Below, one piece after another: positions 25,473 to 34,425 of a stretch of 64,000 nucleotides of DNA. Position 1 is the stretch's first letter. Each line of letters starts with the position of its first letter. The notes under the pieces are model-generated. The model was not told where the DNA came from. It made no database searches and worked only from the letters and a program-made list of their open reading frames with translations. The position numbers and the translations under genes are program-made. This stretch comes from Nonomuraea guangzhouensis (GTDB taxonomy: Bacteria > Actinomycetota > Actinomycetes > Streptosporangiales > Streptosporangiaceae), in contig NZ_JAHKRM010000003.1 of NCBI RefSeq assembly GCF_019396345.1, positions 62,001 to 126,000 of the forward strand, in the 5' to 3' direction.

Positions 25473-25737
25473 TTCTGTCGTTGTTCGCGGTGGCGATTTC
25501 CGGTAGCACGAACTGGCCAGACGGCTTGGGCCCGGGGAGCGCGAGAGGCCGGACGGCCATCTCGCCGGAAGTGTGGGGACTTGCCCCCACTATCACCGCC
25601 TGAGCTCCAAACGACGCTGAGCGCCTGAAGGCGATGACCATGCTTTCATGGGCCGGGCCCGATAACACGCGTCAAGACAGACCGACAGCGCCCTCTGGCG
25701 AACGCTGCCTGCGGGTTTCTGTATTGCCAGGCTGGTC
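25473..25737. other. Intergenic stretch without a recognised gene
   Basis: Together with the terminator this makes a gap of about 310 bp between the secreted protein gene and the convergent small gene at 25738. A hairpin GTGGGG-ACTTGC-CCCCAC is at 25573-25590, without a T-run. The open frames here lack ribosome binding sites or conserved-looking content. Nothing else is seen. Confidence 0.6.
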
Positions 25738-25962
25738 TTAGAGCTTGATCAGCTTGGCGTATGGGGTGGTGATCCGTTCCTGGCGTGAACCGAAGTCGAT
25801 GAGCACGGCTTCGTCCTCGACGCCGATGACCCGACCGAGACCATAGCGGTCGTGGGACACCTGGTCGTCCAAGGTGAAGACCTCGACCGGCGGGGCCGGG
25901 GGCGGGGGTTTGAAGGGGCTGGTGGGCAGGTGGCGCCGGGTCGCGGCGCTGGGCGGCTTCAT
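25738..25962 (-). CDS. Small Tudor-like (UvrD C-terminal-like) domain protein
   Basis: This 74-residue protein has a basic, proline-rich N-terminus of about 28 residues, then a compact beta domain: DQVSHDRYGLGRVIGVED, followed by AVLIDFGSRQERI and ending YAKLIKL. The pattern 'V.H..YG.G.V..V......VDFG......L....L..L' is that of the Tudor/SH3-like domain found at the end of UvrD/PcrA helicases and in CarD-like proteins. On its own it may bind RNA polymerase or nucleic acid. It stands alone, with no operon partner. Confidence 0.7.
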   Translation of the reverse strand: MKPPSAATRRHLPTSPFKPPPPAPPVEVFTLDDQVSHDRYGLGRVIGVEDEAVLIDFGSRQERITTPYAKLIKL

Positions 25963-26020
25963 CTACTCCAGTATGCGCCACCCTGAGATCTTAGAACGCC
26001 ACATTCGCCGCAGTGGTTAG

Positions 26021-26038
26021 GTTTTCGGGCGCGAAAAC
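26021..26038. promoter_or_regulatory. Perfect 7-bp inverted repeat with 4-base loop
   Basis: GTTTTCG-GGCG-CGAAAAC lies between the antigen-85-like esterase gene (ends 26089) and the small Tudor-like gene. It is about 50 bp downstream of the esterase stop and about 60 bp upstream of the small gene's start. It could be an operator of the small gene or part of the esterase terminator; the lack of a T-run favours an operator. Confidence 0.4.
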
Positions 26039-26088
26039 CGGGGAAAACCAGCGGTTTGTCGGTTTGAGGGCGCCCGGAAAGCTGCGGT

Positions 26089-27249
26089 TTACGGCCGGGA
26101 CGCCAACTCCCAGTCATGCCGGTTGTCCACCTTGGGCGAGCCGCCGCCCGGCAGGCCCAGCGCGGCCAGGATCATGGGGTAGGAGTTCTTGAACTCCCTG
26201 ATCCAGTACGGCCAGGTGTGGGTGCCGTTGCCGTACAGGTTCAGGGTGTGCTGGATGCCCAGGCTGTTCAGCCGCTTGCTTAGGGCCTTGGCCGTGTAGG
26301 CGGAGATGGGTTCGCCGAGGTGGGCCGGGTGCCAGGGGGAGCCGGGCGGGTCCAGGGGGCCCATGAAGCTGTTCGTGCCGCTCGAGATGTAGATGGAGAC
26401 GCCCTTGAGGCCCGGCGCCAGGGCCACGGGGTCGTTGGCCGCCCAGACCCTGCTGTCGCGGAGGGGGTCGCCCCAGAGGGCCTTGGGGTCCTGCTTCTCG
26501 CTGGCCTGGGCGTTCATGATGATCGCGGGGATGCCGGGGAGCCGGGTGGCCATGATGCCGCTGTACGCACCGGCGAAGCGGAACATTCCCGGATAGCGGG
26601 CCGCGTACTTGATCGCCCCGTACGCGCCCATCGACAGCCCGGCGACGGCTCGGCGGGTGCCCGCGCGGTAGCCGATCTCCAGCAGCCGCCGCACCTCGTA
26701 CGTGTGGAACGTGGCCCACGCTGGTGTGCCGCCCTTGCCGTTGTTGTACCAGTCTGAGTAGTTGCCGGCTCGGCCTGCTTCCGGCATGACGACCATGGCG
26801 TCCAGGTTCTCGGTGAAGGCGGCGATGTCCGTCATGCGGGTCCAGGACGTGTAGTTGTCGGCGCCGCCGTGCAGGAGGTACAGGACGGGCCAGGTTCGGT
26901 TCGCGTTCTTGGACCAGCCCTTGGGGAGCAGCAGGCGGACCGGGGTCATCTGGCCGATCGACGGTGAGGAGATCAGAAGGTCGAGCATGCGGGGGCTCAG
27001 CCACCGCTCCCGCACGACGCGGGCGCTGCCGGGGAGGGCCTTCTGGCCGGGCACATAGTTCGCGGTCCCGGGGTCCGCCGCTGGCCGCCGACCATCCGAA
27101 CCGGCGCGATGGGCGTCGGTGGTCGGCGGCTGCGTGGCCGTCTTGCCGTCGGGCACGATCGACCAGCCTGGATCGGCGAGCGCGGGAGTGGCGCTCGACC
27201 CGACGAGGAGCACCGTCGTCGCCAGTGCCAGCAGGCCGTGGGATCGCAT
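26089..27249 (-). CDS. Secreted alpha/beta-hydrolase of the antigen 85/esterase D family
   Basis: This 386-residue exported protein has a signal peptide (MRSHGLLALATTVLLVGSSA, cleavage near ALA-DP), a disordered linker to about residue 75, then an alpha/beta-hydrolase domain. Landmark segments match mycobacterial antigen 85 mycolyltransferases: YSDWYNNG, the nucleophile elbow GLSMGAYGA (S206), FAGAYSGIM, and the histidine motif GNGTHTWPYW (H344; antigen 85 reads GTHSWEYW). The ATG at 27249 has AGAGGAG upstream; the longer open frame is not used. It is divergent from the PKS gene with 216 bp between. It could transfer acyl groups outside the cell or act as a simple esterase. Confidence 0.9.
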   Translation of the reverse strand: MRSHGLLALATTVLLVGSSATPALADPGWSIVPDGKTATQPPTTDAHRAGSDGRRPAADPGTANYVPGQKALPGSARVVRERWLSPRMLDLLISSPSIGQMTPVRLLLPKGWSKNANRTWPVLYLLHGGADNYTSWTRMTDIAAFTENLDAMVVMPEAGRAGNYSDWYNNGKGGTPAWATFHTYEVRRLLEIGYRAGTRRAVAGLSMGAYGAIKYAARYPGMFRFAGAYSGIMATRLPGIPAIIMNAQASEKQDPKALWGDPLRDSRVWAANDPVALAPGLKGVSIYISSGTNSFMGPLDPPGSPWHPAHLGEPISAYTAKALSKRLNSLGIQHTLNLYGNGTHTWPYWIREFKNSYPMILAALGLPGGGSPKVDNRHDWELASRP

Positions 27250-27321
27250 GAGGGCTCCTCTCCGCAAGTGAGACCGTGGCGAGGCTAGGGGCCACGGCAC
27301 CGGCCCAGCTATGACCCAATG

Positions 27322-27340
27322 CAACGAAATATCGTCGTTG
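27322..27340. promoter_or_regulatory. Inverted repeat between the esterase and PKS genes, candidate operator
   Basis: CAACGA-AATATCG-TCGTTG is a 6-7-6 inverted repeat in the 216-bp divergent region. A regulator binding here could control both the secreted esterase and the PKS-CCR operon. No regulator gene is adjacent except PucR at the far end of the operon. Confidence 0.4.
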
Positions 27341-27465
27341 GTTGCGCTCTGCCGGACAAAACCGGGGGGTTGTCACCGGCGTGATAAATCGAACCCGAAG
27401 AATGTTCGGTACGGGGCTGCCCCAGCGCCGGAGGGCGCGGGTATGTTGGCCGACCACCCGGCAGC

Positions 27466-30400
27466 ATGGGAGCCCTCGTGAACGTACTGGGTGAAGCCGA
27501 CATCCGCCGCTTCCTCACCGAGCGGATCGCGTCACGCGGAGCCGAGCGGGTCGATCCGGAACGTCCGCTGGAGGAGTACGGCCTGTCGTCGCGTGACGCG
27601 GTGGCGATCGCGGGCGAGCTGTCCGAACTGCTCGGCAGGGAGCTGAGCCCGACCCTCGCCTGGGAGCACCCGACGATCAACCGCCTGGCCCGCGCACTCG
27701 CCGCGCCGCCGCGGGAAAGCGAGCCGCCGAGGGAAAGCGAGCCATCGCGGGAAAGCGAGCCGGGAGCCCCCGGTGTGCTCGGGGAGCCGGTGGCGGTGGT
27801 CGGGGTGGGGTGCCGGTTGCCGGGCGCGCACGGCCCAGGGGCGTACTGGGACCTGCTGCTCGAAGGGCGGGACGCGGTCGGTGAGGTACCCGCCGGCAGG
27901 TGGGAGGCGTTCGACGACGGGTCGACGCGCACGGAGGAGGTGCTGGCCAGGACGACCAGGCATGGCGGGTTCCTGGCGGATGTGGCGGGGTTCGACGCGG
28001 AGTTCTTCGGGATCGCGCCGGGCGAGGCGGCGCTCATGGATCCGCAGCAGCGGTTGCTCCTGGAGACGGCTTGGGAGGCGCTGGAGCACGGCGGCATCGC
28101 CCCGAGGTCGCTGGGCGGCAGCCGTACCGGGGCGTTCGTCGGCATCTCCAGCACCGAGTACGCCTATCTGACCAGCGCGGACCTGTCCGGCGTCGGTGCG
28201 TGGACGGCCACCGGCGCGGCGCCCAGCATCGCCGCGAACCGCCTGTCATACCTGCTCGACCTGCGCGGCCCCTCGATGGCGGTGGACACGGCCTGCTCGT
28301 CCTCGCTCGTCGCCACCCACCTCGCGGTAGGCGCCCTGAGATCGGGGGAGTGCGACCTGGCCCTGGCCGCCGGCGTGAACCTGCTGCTGTCACCCCTGGT
28401 CACGGTGGCGTTCGACCAGGGCGGCGGCACGGCGGCGGACGGGCGGTGCAAGGCGTTCGACGCGTCGGCCGACGGCATGGTGCGGGCGGAGGGCTGCGGC
28501 GTCGTCGTACTCAAACGCCTGGCGGACGCCGAGCGGGACGGCGACCGGGTGCTCGCGGTGATCACGGAGACCGGCGTCAACCAGGACGGCCGCTCGAACG
28601 GCCTCGTCGCCCCGAACCCCGAGGCGCAGGAGGCCCTGTTGCGCGAGGTGTACGAGGGGCTGGACCGGGGGCCCGACTACGTGGAGGCGCACGGAACGGG
28701 CACGTTCCTCGGCGACCCCATCGAGGCGCGGGCCATCGCCGCGGCGTTCCCCGGGCCGGTGCTGCTCGGCTCGGCCAAGACGAACCTCGGCCATCTGGAG
28801 GCGGCTGCCGGGGTTGCGGGGCTCATCAAAACGGTCCTGGCGCTGTGGCACGGCGTGATCCCGCCCAGCCTGCACTTCCGGCAGCCGAACCCGCACATCC
28901 CCTGGGAGACGCTGCGGGTCGTCACCTCGCCCACGCCTTGGCCCCGGCCGGACGCGCGAGCGGGGGTGTCGTCGTTCGGCTTCGGCGGCACCAACGCGCA
29001 CGTCGCCCTGGCGGCGTACCGGGCGCAGGAGGCGGCAATCGCCCGGCCCGTCCCCGCCAAGCACGTCTTCGTCCTGACCGGTGCCACCCCCGATCGCGTC
29101 AGGCAGCACGCGGAGACCCTGGCCGCCTGGCAGCCCACGGCCGACCTCCGCGACGTGGCCCACACCCTGGCCAGGCGGGCCGGTCCTGCTCGCAGCGCCA
29201 CAGCAGTGCTGGCCGCCGACATACCCGAGCTGAGAGAACGACTCGCCGCCGTCACCCCCCGACCCGTCCCCCTGGCTCCGGTCGGGCCGGTGTGGGTCTT
29301 CAGCGGCTACGGCTCGCAGTGGCAGGGGATGGGCCACCACCTCTACGAAACGGAACCGCCCTACAGACAGGCGATCGACGAACTCGCCCCCCTTCTCCAT
29401 GCCGAGGCCGGCATCGATCTTCAGGCCCAGGGCGTCACCACGGTTCAGCCCATGATCTTCGCCGTCCAGGTGGCCTTGGCCCGCCTGTGGCAGGCGTACG
29501 GCATCGAGCCCGCTGCGGTGATCGGCCACTCGATGGGCGAGGTAGCGGCCGCGGTGGTGGCGGGCGGCCTCGACCTGCCCGACGCGGTACGGGTGATCTG
29601 CCGCCGCGCCCGCCTCCTCGGCACCGTCGGCAGCGGAACCGGGGCCATGGCCGTGGTCGGGGTGGGCGCCGGGGAGGTGCCCGGTGACCTGCATGTGGCG
29701 GTTCATGCCGCGCCCAGCCAGACCGTCGTCACCGGTGACCCCGAGCGGATCGCCCGGTTCGTGGCGGAGGTCGAGGCCAGAGGTCTGTTCGCCAGGACGC
29801 TCACCACCGAAGGCGCCGGTCATTCACCCCAGGTCGCCCCCTTGCTGCCGAAGATCCGGGCCGAGCTCGCCGCCATCGCCCCGGCCAGGCCGCGCCTGTC
29901 GTACTACTCCACGGTCTTCGACGACCCCCGCGAGACCCCCACGTTCGAGGCCGCGTACTGGGCCGCGGGTGTGCGCCGCCCGGTGCGGCTGCTCCAGGCC
30001 GTACGGGCCGCCGCGGAGGACGGCTTGACCGTCTTCACCGAGGTGAGCCCGCACCCCTTGCTGAGCCAGGCGCTCCAGGACACGCTCCCGGCCACCACGC
30101 TGATCACCCACTCCCTCGAACGCCGTCACGACCACGCCTTCCACACCCAGCTCGCCACCGTGGCCACCGCCATCACGCCCAGGACGCGGGGCCGGGTGGT
30201 GGACGTACCGGGAGCGCCGTGGCGGCACACGCGCCACTGGGTCACCCCGTACCGCCGCCCACCGGGACACCGCCTGCTCGGCGCGCACGTCGAGTCCCCC
30301 GCCGGACACTCGTGGAGCACCACGCTCGACGACCTCGCCGACGCGCCCTGGCGGCTGGAGTCGTCCGGCTGGCATCGCCACGGCCACCCCGTGCTCCCGC

Positions 30401-33132
30401 TCAGCGTCGTGGCCCGGCTCGCGCACGCGGCCGCCACGGAGGTGTACGGATCGGCGGAGGTGTACGAGGTGGCCCTGCACGCGTTGCTGCCCCTGCCCGC
30501 GCGGGTGACGGTCACGTTGACGGGCACCCGGATAGAGCTGGCGGCCAAGAACGCCGCGGGCTCCTGGACGGTCTACGGCTCGGCCTGTCTCACACAGACG
30601 GCACGGCCGACTGAGGCCCTGGAGAGGGTACAGCGGGTGGCCGCGGACGGCACGCTCCACGGGGTCGGTACCCGGGAGATCCCGGCGTCGAGCATCCCGG
30701 TGCCCCTCGACGACAAGCTCGTCGAACGCGTCTGGGTCCCCGCCCCCTTGCCGGCGACTCCGACGGGTGGCGGGTCGGGTGCCGTCGTACGGGTGCCACG
30801 GCTGCTCGATCCTCGGGCGGCTCAGCGGATGATCCTGAAACTGGCCCACCTCGCCGACCAGGGGACAGAGCTCACGATCGTCACCGAACGCGCTCAGACC
30901 GTACGGGACGGAGAAGCGGCCGATCCCGGTCCCGCCTCGGTGAGCGGGCTGGTCAGGGTGCTGGCGTTCGAGCGCCCAGAAGTGCGCGTCAGGCTGGTGG
31001 ATGTCGACGACCTCAACGCGCTGGCACAGGAACTCGCCGCTGACAGCGGGGAAGACGAAGTGGCCTGGCGCGATGGCACGCGCTATGCGGCCCGGCTGCG
31101 CCGCGTTCCCCTGACGCCCGGGTCGCATCCCCCGGTCGCCGGGCCCGGTGGTTATGTGATCACCGGTGGGAACGGAAGGCTCGGGCTGGTCGTCGCGCGC
31201 TGGCTGGCCGGTCGCGGTGCCACCCGCATCGTGCTGAACGGCCGCTCCGCCGCTCCCGTGCCGAGTGATCTCGTGGGCGTCGCCGAGGTGGTGGTGGGCG
31301 ATCTGGCCGCTCAGGGTACGGCCGAGCAGCTCGTGGCGGCTGCGACCGACGGAGGGGTACGGCTACGCGGAGTCGTACACGCCGCCGGCGTCCTGGACGA
31401 CCGGCTGACAGCCGATCTCGACCTGGGCAGCCTCCAACGGGTCTGGGCCGCCAAGGTGGACGGCGCGCTCCGCCTTCACCAGGCCACCGAATACCTGGAC
31501 CTCGACTGGTGGGTGGCCTTCTCCTCGGCCGCCGCACTGCTCGGGTCCCCTGGCCAGGCCGCTTACGCCACCGCCAACGCCTGGCTGGACGCCCTCTGCC
31601 AGTCGCGTCGTGCGCGGGGGCTGCCCGCCGTCGCCATCGGCTGGGGTACGTGGGCCGGGGCGGCCGCGATGCCCGGGGTCGAGCCGTTGACCGTTGAGGA
31701 GGGTGTCGAGGCGTTGGAGGCGTTGATCCAGCGTGACCGGTGCGCTGGGGTGGTCAGGGTCGCTCCGGCCGCGGCTTTGTCGGTGTTCCCGGGGATCGGT
31801 CGCCTTCCGTACTTCTCGGAGGTCGCCCCGGAAGCGGCGCGCGATCTCGCCGAGCGGGGGCCCGAGGAGGTCGTGCGGCAGGTCAGGGAGCGGGTCGCGG
31901 CCGTGCTCGGGGTGGAGCCGGAGCGGCTCGACGAGGGAGCCGTGCTCACCGGGCTGGGGCTCGACTCGCTGGCCGCCACTCGGCTGCGTGGCACGATCGA
32001 GTACGACTTCGGTGTCACGATCCCGACGGCGCCGCTGCTCAACGGCGGGACGCTGGGCGACCTGGCCCGCACCGTCCTAGGCATCACACAGCCTGAACCG
32101 GCGAGCGCGATGGTGGGCCCGAGGGATGCGGCGGAGCGGCAGGTGGTCAGGGTGCTGACCGGCCTGCTCGGACGCGTGCCCTCGGTCACCGAGACGATCG
32201 CGCCGGACGTGCTGGCGACCGCCCTCGACCTCCTCAGCCACGAACTCGGCAGACCGGTCGAGACAGGCTCTGGGGTCCGGGTGGCCGAGATCGCCGATGC
32301 CGTACGCCAGGGCGAGGTCGCCGAGGCCGGGCTCGCCGTCGTCAGACCCCTCACCACACGGACCGGCGGCCGGCCGCTGTTCCTGGCGCACCCCGCCGGT
32401 GGCACCACAGGCGTGTACGCCCTGCTGGCCGCCCGCCTGGACCTCCCGGTCATCGGCCTGGAACGGCTGGACGACGCGGCTGAGCTGGGCATCCCCGAGC
32501 GGGCCGCCCGCTACGCCGAGGCCGTCAAGCGGACCTGTCCCGGGCCTTACCGGCTGGGCGGATGGTCGTTCGGCGGGACTCTGGCCTTCGAGATCGCCAG
32601 ACGGCTGGACGACGACGCCGAGCTGGTCGCGATGATCGACGCGGGCCTGCCGACGAGGGTGCCGGAGGAGCGGCGGCGGGAGATCCAGGCCCAGCGGTAC
32701 GCCGATTTCGCGACATATCTGCATAACACCTACGGCGTTCAGGTCCGCCTGGACAAGCACGAGCTCCGGCAGCTCGACGAGCGCGCGCAGCTCACGCTGG
32801 CCGAGGAGCGGATCGCGGAGTCCGGCGTGCTGGACCTGCTCAGCCCGGCCATCCTGCGCCACCAGATCACCTCGCACGAGGACACCCGGGCCCTCGACCG
32901 GTACGAAGCCGGGCCGTACCAGGGCGAAGTGGTTCTCTACCGTTCCACGGAGCCGACCCCCTGGACGGTCGAGGACGTGCGGTACGCGCACCAGGACGAT
33001 CCGGCGCGCGGCTTCCGCCCCCACAGCCCGCGCCTGGAGATCGTCGAGATCGCCGGCTCGCATCACCTCAACCTGCTCGACCCACCCCACGTCGAAGGCA
33101 TCGCCGACGACCTGAAGAGGAGGCTCGCATGA
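27466..33132 (+). CDS. Pks13-like type I polyketide synthase, ACP-KS-AT-(DH)-KR-ACP-TE
   Basis: This 1888-residue single-module synthase has the following domains. N-terminal ACP (about 5-75): S42 in [10 protein letters not shown], as in Pks13. KS (about 109-520): C277 in DTACSSSL, H409, H443. AT (about 606-900): S689 in GHSMGE and GAGH at 783-786, where other ATs read YASH or HAFH. A DH-like remnant (about 940-1050): W969 stands where the catalytic His of HxxxGxxxxP should be, so it is probably dead. KR (about 1080-1420): TGGNGRLG 1233-1240, S1354, Y1367 and an LDD motif (B type). C-terminal ACP: S1501. TE: S1701 in GWSFGG, H1866/H1867. Likely product: an alpha-substituted beta-hydroxy acid. 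GTG 27478, preceded by GGGAG, may be the true start. Confidence 0.93.
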   Translation: MGALVNVLGEADIRRFLTERIASRGAERVDPERPLEEYGLSSRDAVAIAGELSELLGRELSPTLAWEHPTINRLARALAAPPRESEPPRESEPSRESEPGAPGVLGEPVAVVGVGCRLPGAHGPGAYWDLLLEGRDAVGEVPAGRWEAFDDGSTRTEEVLARTTRHGGFLADVAGFDAEFFGIAPGEAALMDPQQRLLLETAWEALEHGGIAPRSLGGSRTGAFVGISSTEYAYLTSADLSGVGAWTATGAAPSIAANRLSYLLDLRGPSMAVDTACSSSLVATHLAVGALRSGECDLALAAGVNLLLSPLVTVAFDQGGGTAADGRCKAFDASADGMVRAEGCGVVVLKRLADAERDGDRVLAVITETGVNQDGRSNGLVAPNPEAQEALLREVYEGLDRGPDYVEAHGTGTFLGDPIEARAIAAAFPGPVLLGSAKTNLGHLEAAAGVAGLIKTVLALWHGVIPPSLHFRQPNPHIPWETLRVVTSPTPWPRPDARAGVSSFGFGGTNAHVALAAYRAQEAAIARPVPAKHVFVLTGATPDRVRQHAETLAAWQPTADLRDVAHTLARRAGPARSATAVLAADIPELRERLAAVTPRPVPLAPVGPVWVFSGYGSQWQGMGHHLYETEPPYRQAIDELAPLLHAEAGIDLQAQGVTTVQPMIFAVQVALARLWQAYGIEPAAVIGHSMGEVAAAVVAGGLDLPDAVRVICRRARLLGTVGSGTGAMAVVGVGAGEVPGDLHVAVHAAPSQTVVTGDPERIARFVAEVEARGLFARTLTTEGAGHSPQVAPLLPKIRAELAAIAPARPRLSYYSTVFDDPRETPTFEAAYWAAGVRRPVRLLQAVRAAAEDGLTVFTEVSPHPLLSQALQDTLPATTLITHSLERRHDHAFHTQLATVATAITPRTRGRVVDVPGAPWRHTRHWVTPYRRPPGHRLLGAHVESPAGHSWSTTLDDLADAPWRLESSGWHRHGHPVLPLSVVARLAHAAATEVYGSAEVYEVALHALLPLPARVTVTLTGTRIELAAKNAAGSWTVYGSACLTQTARPTEALERVQRVAADGTLHGVGTREIPASSIPVPLDDKLVERVWVPAPLPATPTGGGSGAVVRVPRLLDPRAAQRMILKLAHLADQGTELTIVTERAQTVRDGEAADPGPASVSGLVRVLAFERPEVRVRLVDVDDLNALAQELAADSGEDEVAWRDGTRYAARLRRVPLTPGSHPPVAGPGGYVITGGNGRLGLVVARWLAGRGATRIVLNGRSAAPVPSDLVGVAEVVVGDLAAQGTAEQLVAAATDGGVRLRGVVHAAGVLDDRLTADLDLGSLQRVWAAKVDGALRLHQATEYLDLDWWVAFSSAAALLGSPGQAAYATANAWLDALCQSRRARGLPAVAIGWGTWAGAAAMPGVEPLTVEEGVEALEALIQRDRCAGVVRVAPAAALSVFPGIGRLPYFSEVAPEAARDLAERGPEEVVRQVRERVAAVLGVEPERLDEGAVLTGLGLDSLAATRLRGTIEYDFGVTIPTAPLLNGGTLGDLARTVLGITQPEPASAMVGPRDAAERQVVRVLTGLLGRVPSVTETIAPDVLATALDLLSHELGRPVETGSGVRVAEIADAVRQGEVAEAGLAVVRPLTTRTGGRPLFLAHPAGGTTGVYALLAARLDLPVIGLERLDDAAELGIPERAARYAEAVKRTCPGPYRLGGWSFGGTLAFEIARRLDDDAELVAMIDAGLPTRVPEERRREIQAQRYADFATYLHNTYGVQVRLDKHELRQLDERAQLTLAEERIAESGVLDLLSPAILRHQITSHEDTRALDRYEAGPYQGEVVLYRSTEPTPWTVEDVRYAHQDDPARGFRPHSPRLEIVEIAGSHHLNLLDPPHVEGIADDLKRRLA
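27712..27765 (+). repeat. 18-bp coding tandem repeat in the ACP-KS linker
   Basis: Three 18-bp units encode [12 protein letters not shown] and RESEPG between the N-terminal ACP and the KS of the PKS. The repeat lengthens a flexible charged linker and may differ in copy number among relatives. Confidence 0.9.
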
Positions 33133-34421
33133 CGCTGGCAGAGGCCGTGGTGGCGGGCGCGGGGCCCGCCGAGCTGGCGAGCCTGGAGGTGCCGACCCGC
33201 TACCGGGCCTTGTACCTGCGCAAGGACGAGGTCGGCATGTTCGGCGACATGAGCGACAAGGACGTACGGAAGTCGCTGCACGTGGGGGAGGTGCCGATGC
33301 CGGAGCTGGCGCCCGACGAGGTGCTTGTCGCGGTCATGGCCAGTGCGATCAACTTCAACACGATCTGGTCGGCCATGTTCGAGCCGATCCCGACGTTCGC
33401 GTTCCTGGAACGGTTCGGGCGCACCGACCCGCGCCACGACCTGCCCACCCACGTGCTCGGCTCCGACGCGGCCGGGGTGGTGGTCAGGACGGGTCAGGCC
33501 GTACGGCACTGGCGGGCCGGGGACCGGGTGGTCACCAGCCCCGCCTACCTCGACGGCCAGGACCCGATCGTGCAGCACGACGGGATGCTGGCCGCGGACC
33601 TGCGCGCGTGGGGGTTCGAGACGAACTTCGGGGGGCTGGCGGAGTTCGCGGTGGTCAAGGCGACGCAGTTGCTGCCCAAGCCGCGGCAGCTGAGCTGGGA
33701 GGAGGCGGCGTGCAACATGCTGTGCGCGTCGACCGCGTACCGGATGCTGGTCGGCGAGCGCGGCGCCCGGATGAAGCAGGGCGACGTGGTGCTGCTGTGG
33801 GGGGCGTCGGGCGGGCTCGGCGCGTACGGCGTGCAGCTCGTCAGGAACGGTGGCGGCATCCCCGTCGGCGTGGTGAGCTCCCCGGAGAAGGCCGCGCTGC
33901 TGCGCCGGATGGGCTGCGAGCACGTCGTCGACCGCTCACGCTTCGACGACCTGACCGATGAGAAGGGGTGGCGCGGGCTGGGGGCGGAGATCCGGCGCCA
34001 GGTGGGCGAGGACCCGGCCATCGTGTTCGAGCACACCGGAAGGGACACTTTCGGCGCTTCGGTATATGTCGCGAAAAAGGGCGGGAAGGTGGTCACGTGT
34101 GGGTCGTCCAGCGGGTACGACCACGCCTACGACAACCGGCACCTGTGGATGCGGCTCAAGCAGATCATCGGCTCCCACGGCGCGAACTACCAGGAATGCC
34201 ACGAGGTCAACCGCCTCATCTCACTCGGCATGATCCACCCCACGCTCTCCCGCGTCTACCCGCTGGCCGAGGCGGCGGACGCCGCGCGGGCCGTCCAGCT
34301 CAACCAGCATGTCGGGAAGGTCGGCGTGCTGACCCTGGCCCCCGGCCCGGACCTCGGCATCGAGGACCCCGCCCACCGCGACCGCATCGGCGAGGACCGC
34401 CTCAGACTGTTCCGTTCCTAG
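33129..34421 (+). CDS. ccr: Crotonyl-CoA carboxylase/reductase (CCR)
   Basis: This 430-residue medium-chain reductase converts a 2-enoyl-CoA, CO2 and NADPH to a (2S)-alkylmalonyl-CoA extender unit. CCR hallmarks are clear: FEPIPTFAFLERFGR, WGFETNFGGLAEFAVVK (F163 and E164, CO2-binding positions), LLWGASGGLGAYGVQL, FEHTGRDTFGASVYVAKKGG, and H350 in IIGSHGAN. Ethylmalonyl-type CCRs read GSHFAN here, so the Phe-to-Gly change may enlarge the acyl pocket. The ATG overlaps the PKS stop (ATGA), so the enzyme is made together with the PKS and most likely supplies its extender. It ends 4 bp before the convergent PucR gene. Confidence 0.94.
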   Translation: MTLAEAVVAGAGPAELASLEVPTRYRALYLRKDEVGMFGDMSDKDVRKSLHVGEVPMPELAPDEVLVAVMASAINFNTIWSAMFEPIPTFAFLERFGRTDPRHDLPTHVLGSDAAGVVVRTGQAVRHWRAGDRVVTSPAYLDGQDPIVQHDGMLAADLRAWGFETNFGGLAEFAVVKATQLLPKPRQLSWEEAACNMLCASTAYRMLVGERGARMKQGDVVLLWGASGGLGAYGVQLVRNGGGIPVGVVSSPEKAALLRRMGCEHVVDRSRFDDLTDEKGWRGLGAEIRRQVGEDPAIVFEHTGRDTFGASVYVAKKGGKVVTCGSSSGYDHAYDNRHLWMRLKQIIGSHGANYQECHEVNRLISLGMIHPTLSRVYPLAEAADAARAVQLNQHVGKVGVLTLAPGPDLGIEDPAHRDRIGEDRLRLFRS

Positions 34422-34425
34422 AGAC

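Noticed and set aside
25573-25590. Terminator or small RNA hairpin in the gap after 25472
   Set aside because: Perfect 6-bp stem but short, and no T-run or flanking conserved structure; not enough to call a function.
30180-30620. Functional DH domain in the PKS
   Set aside because: The catalytic His position of HxxxGxxxxP is Trp (W969), so dehydration is unlikely.
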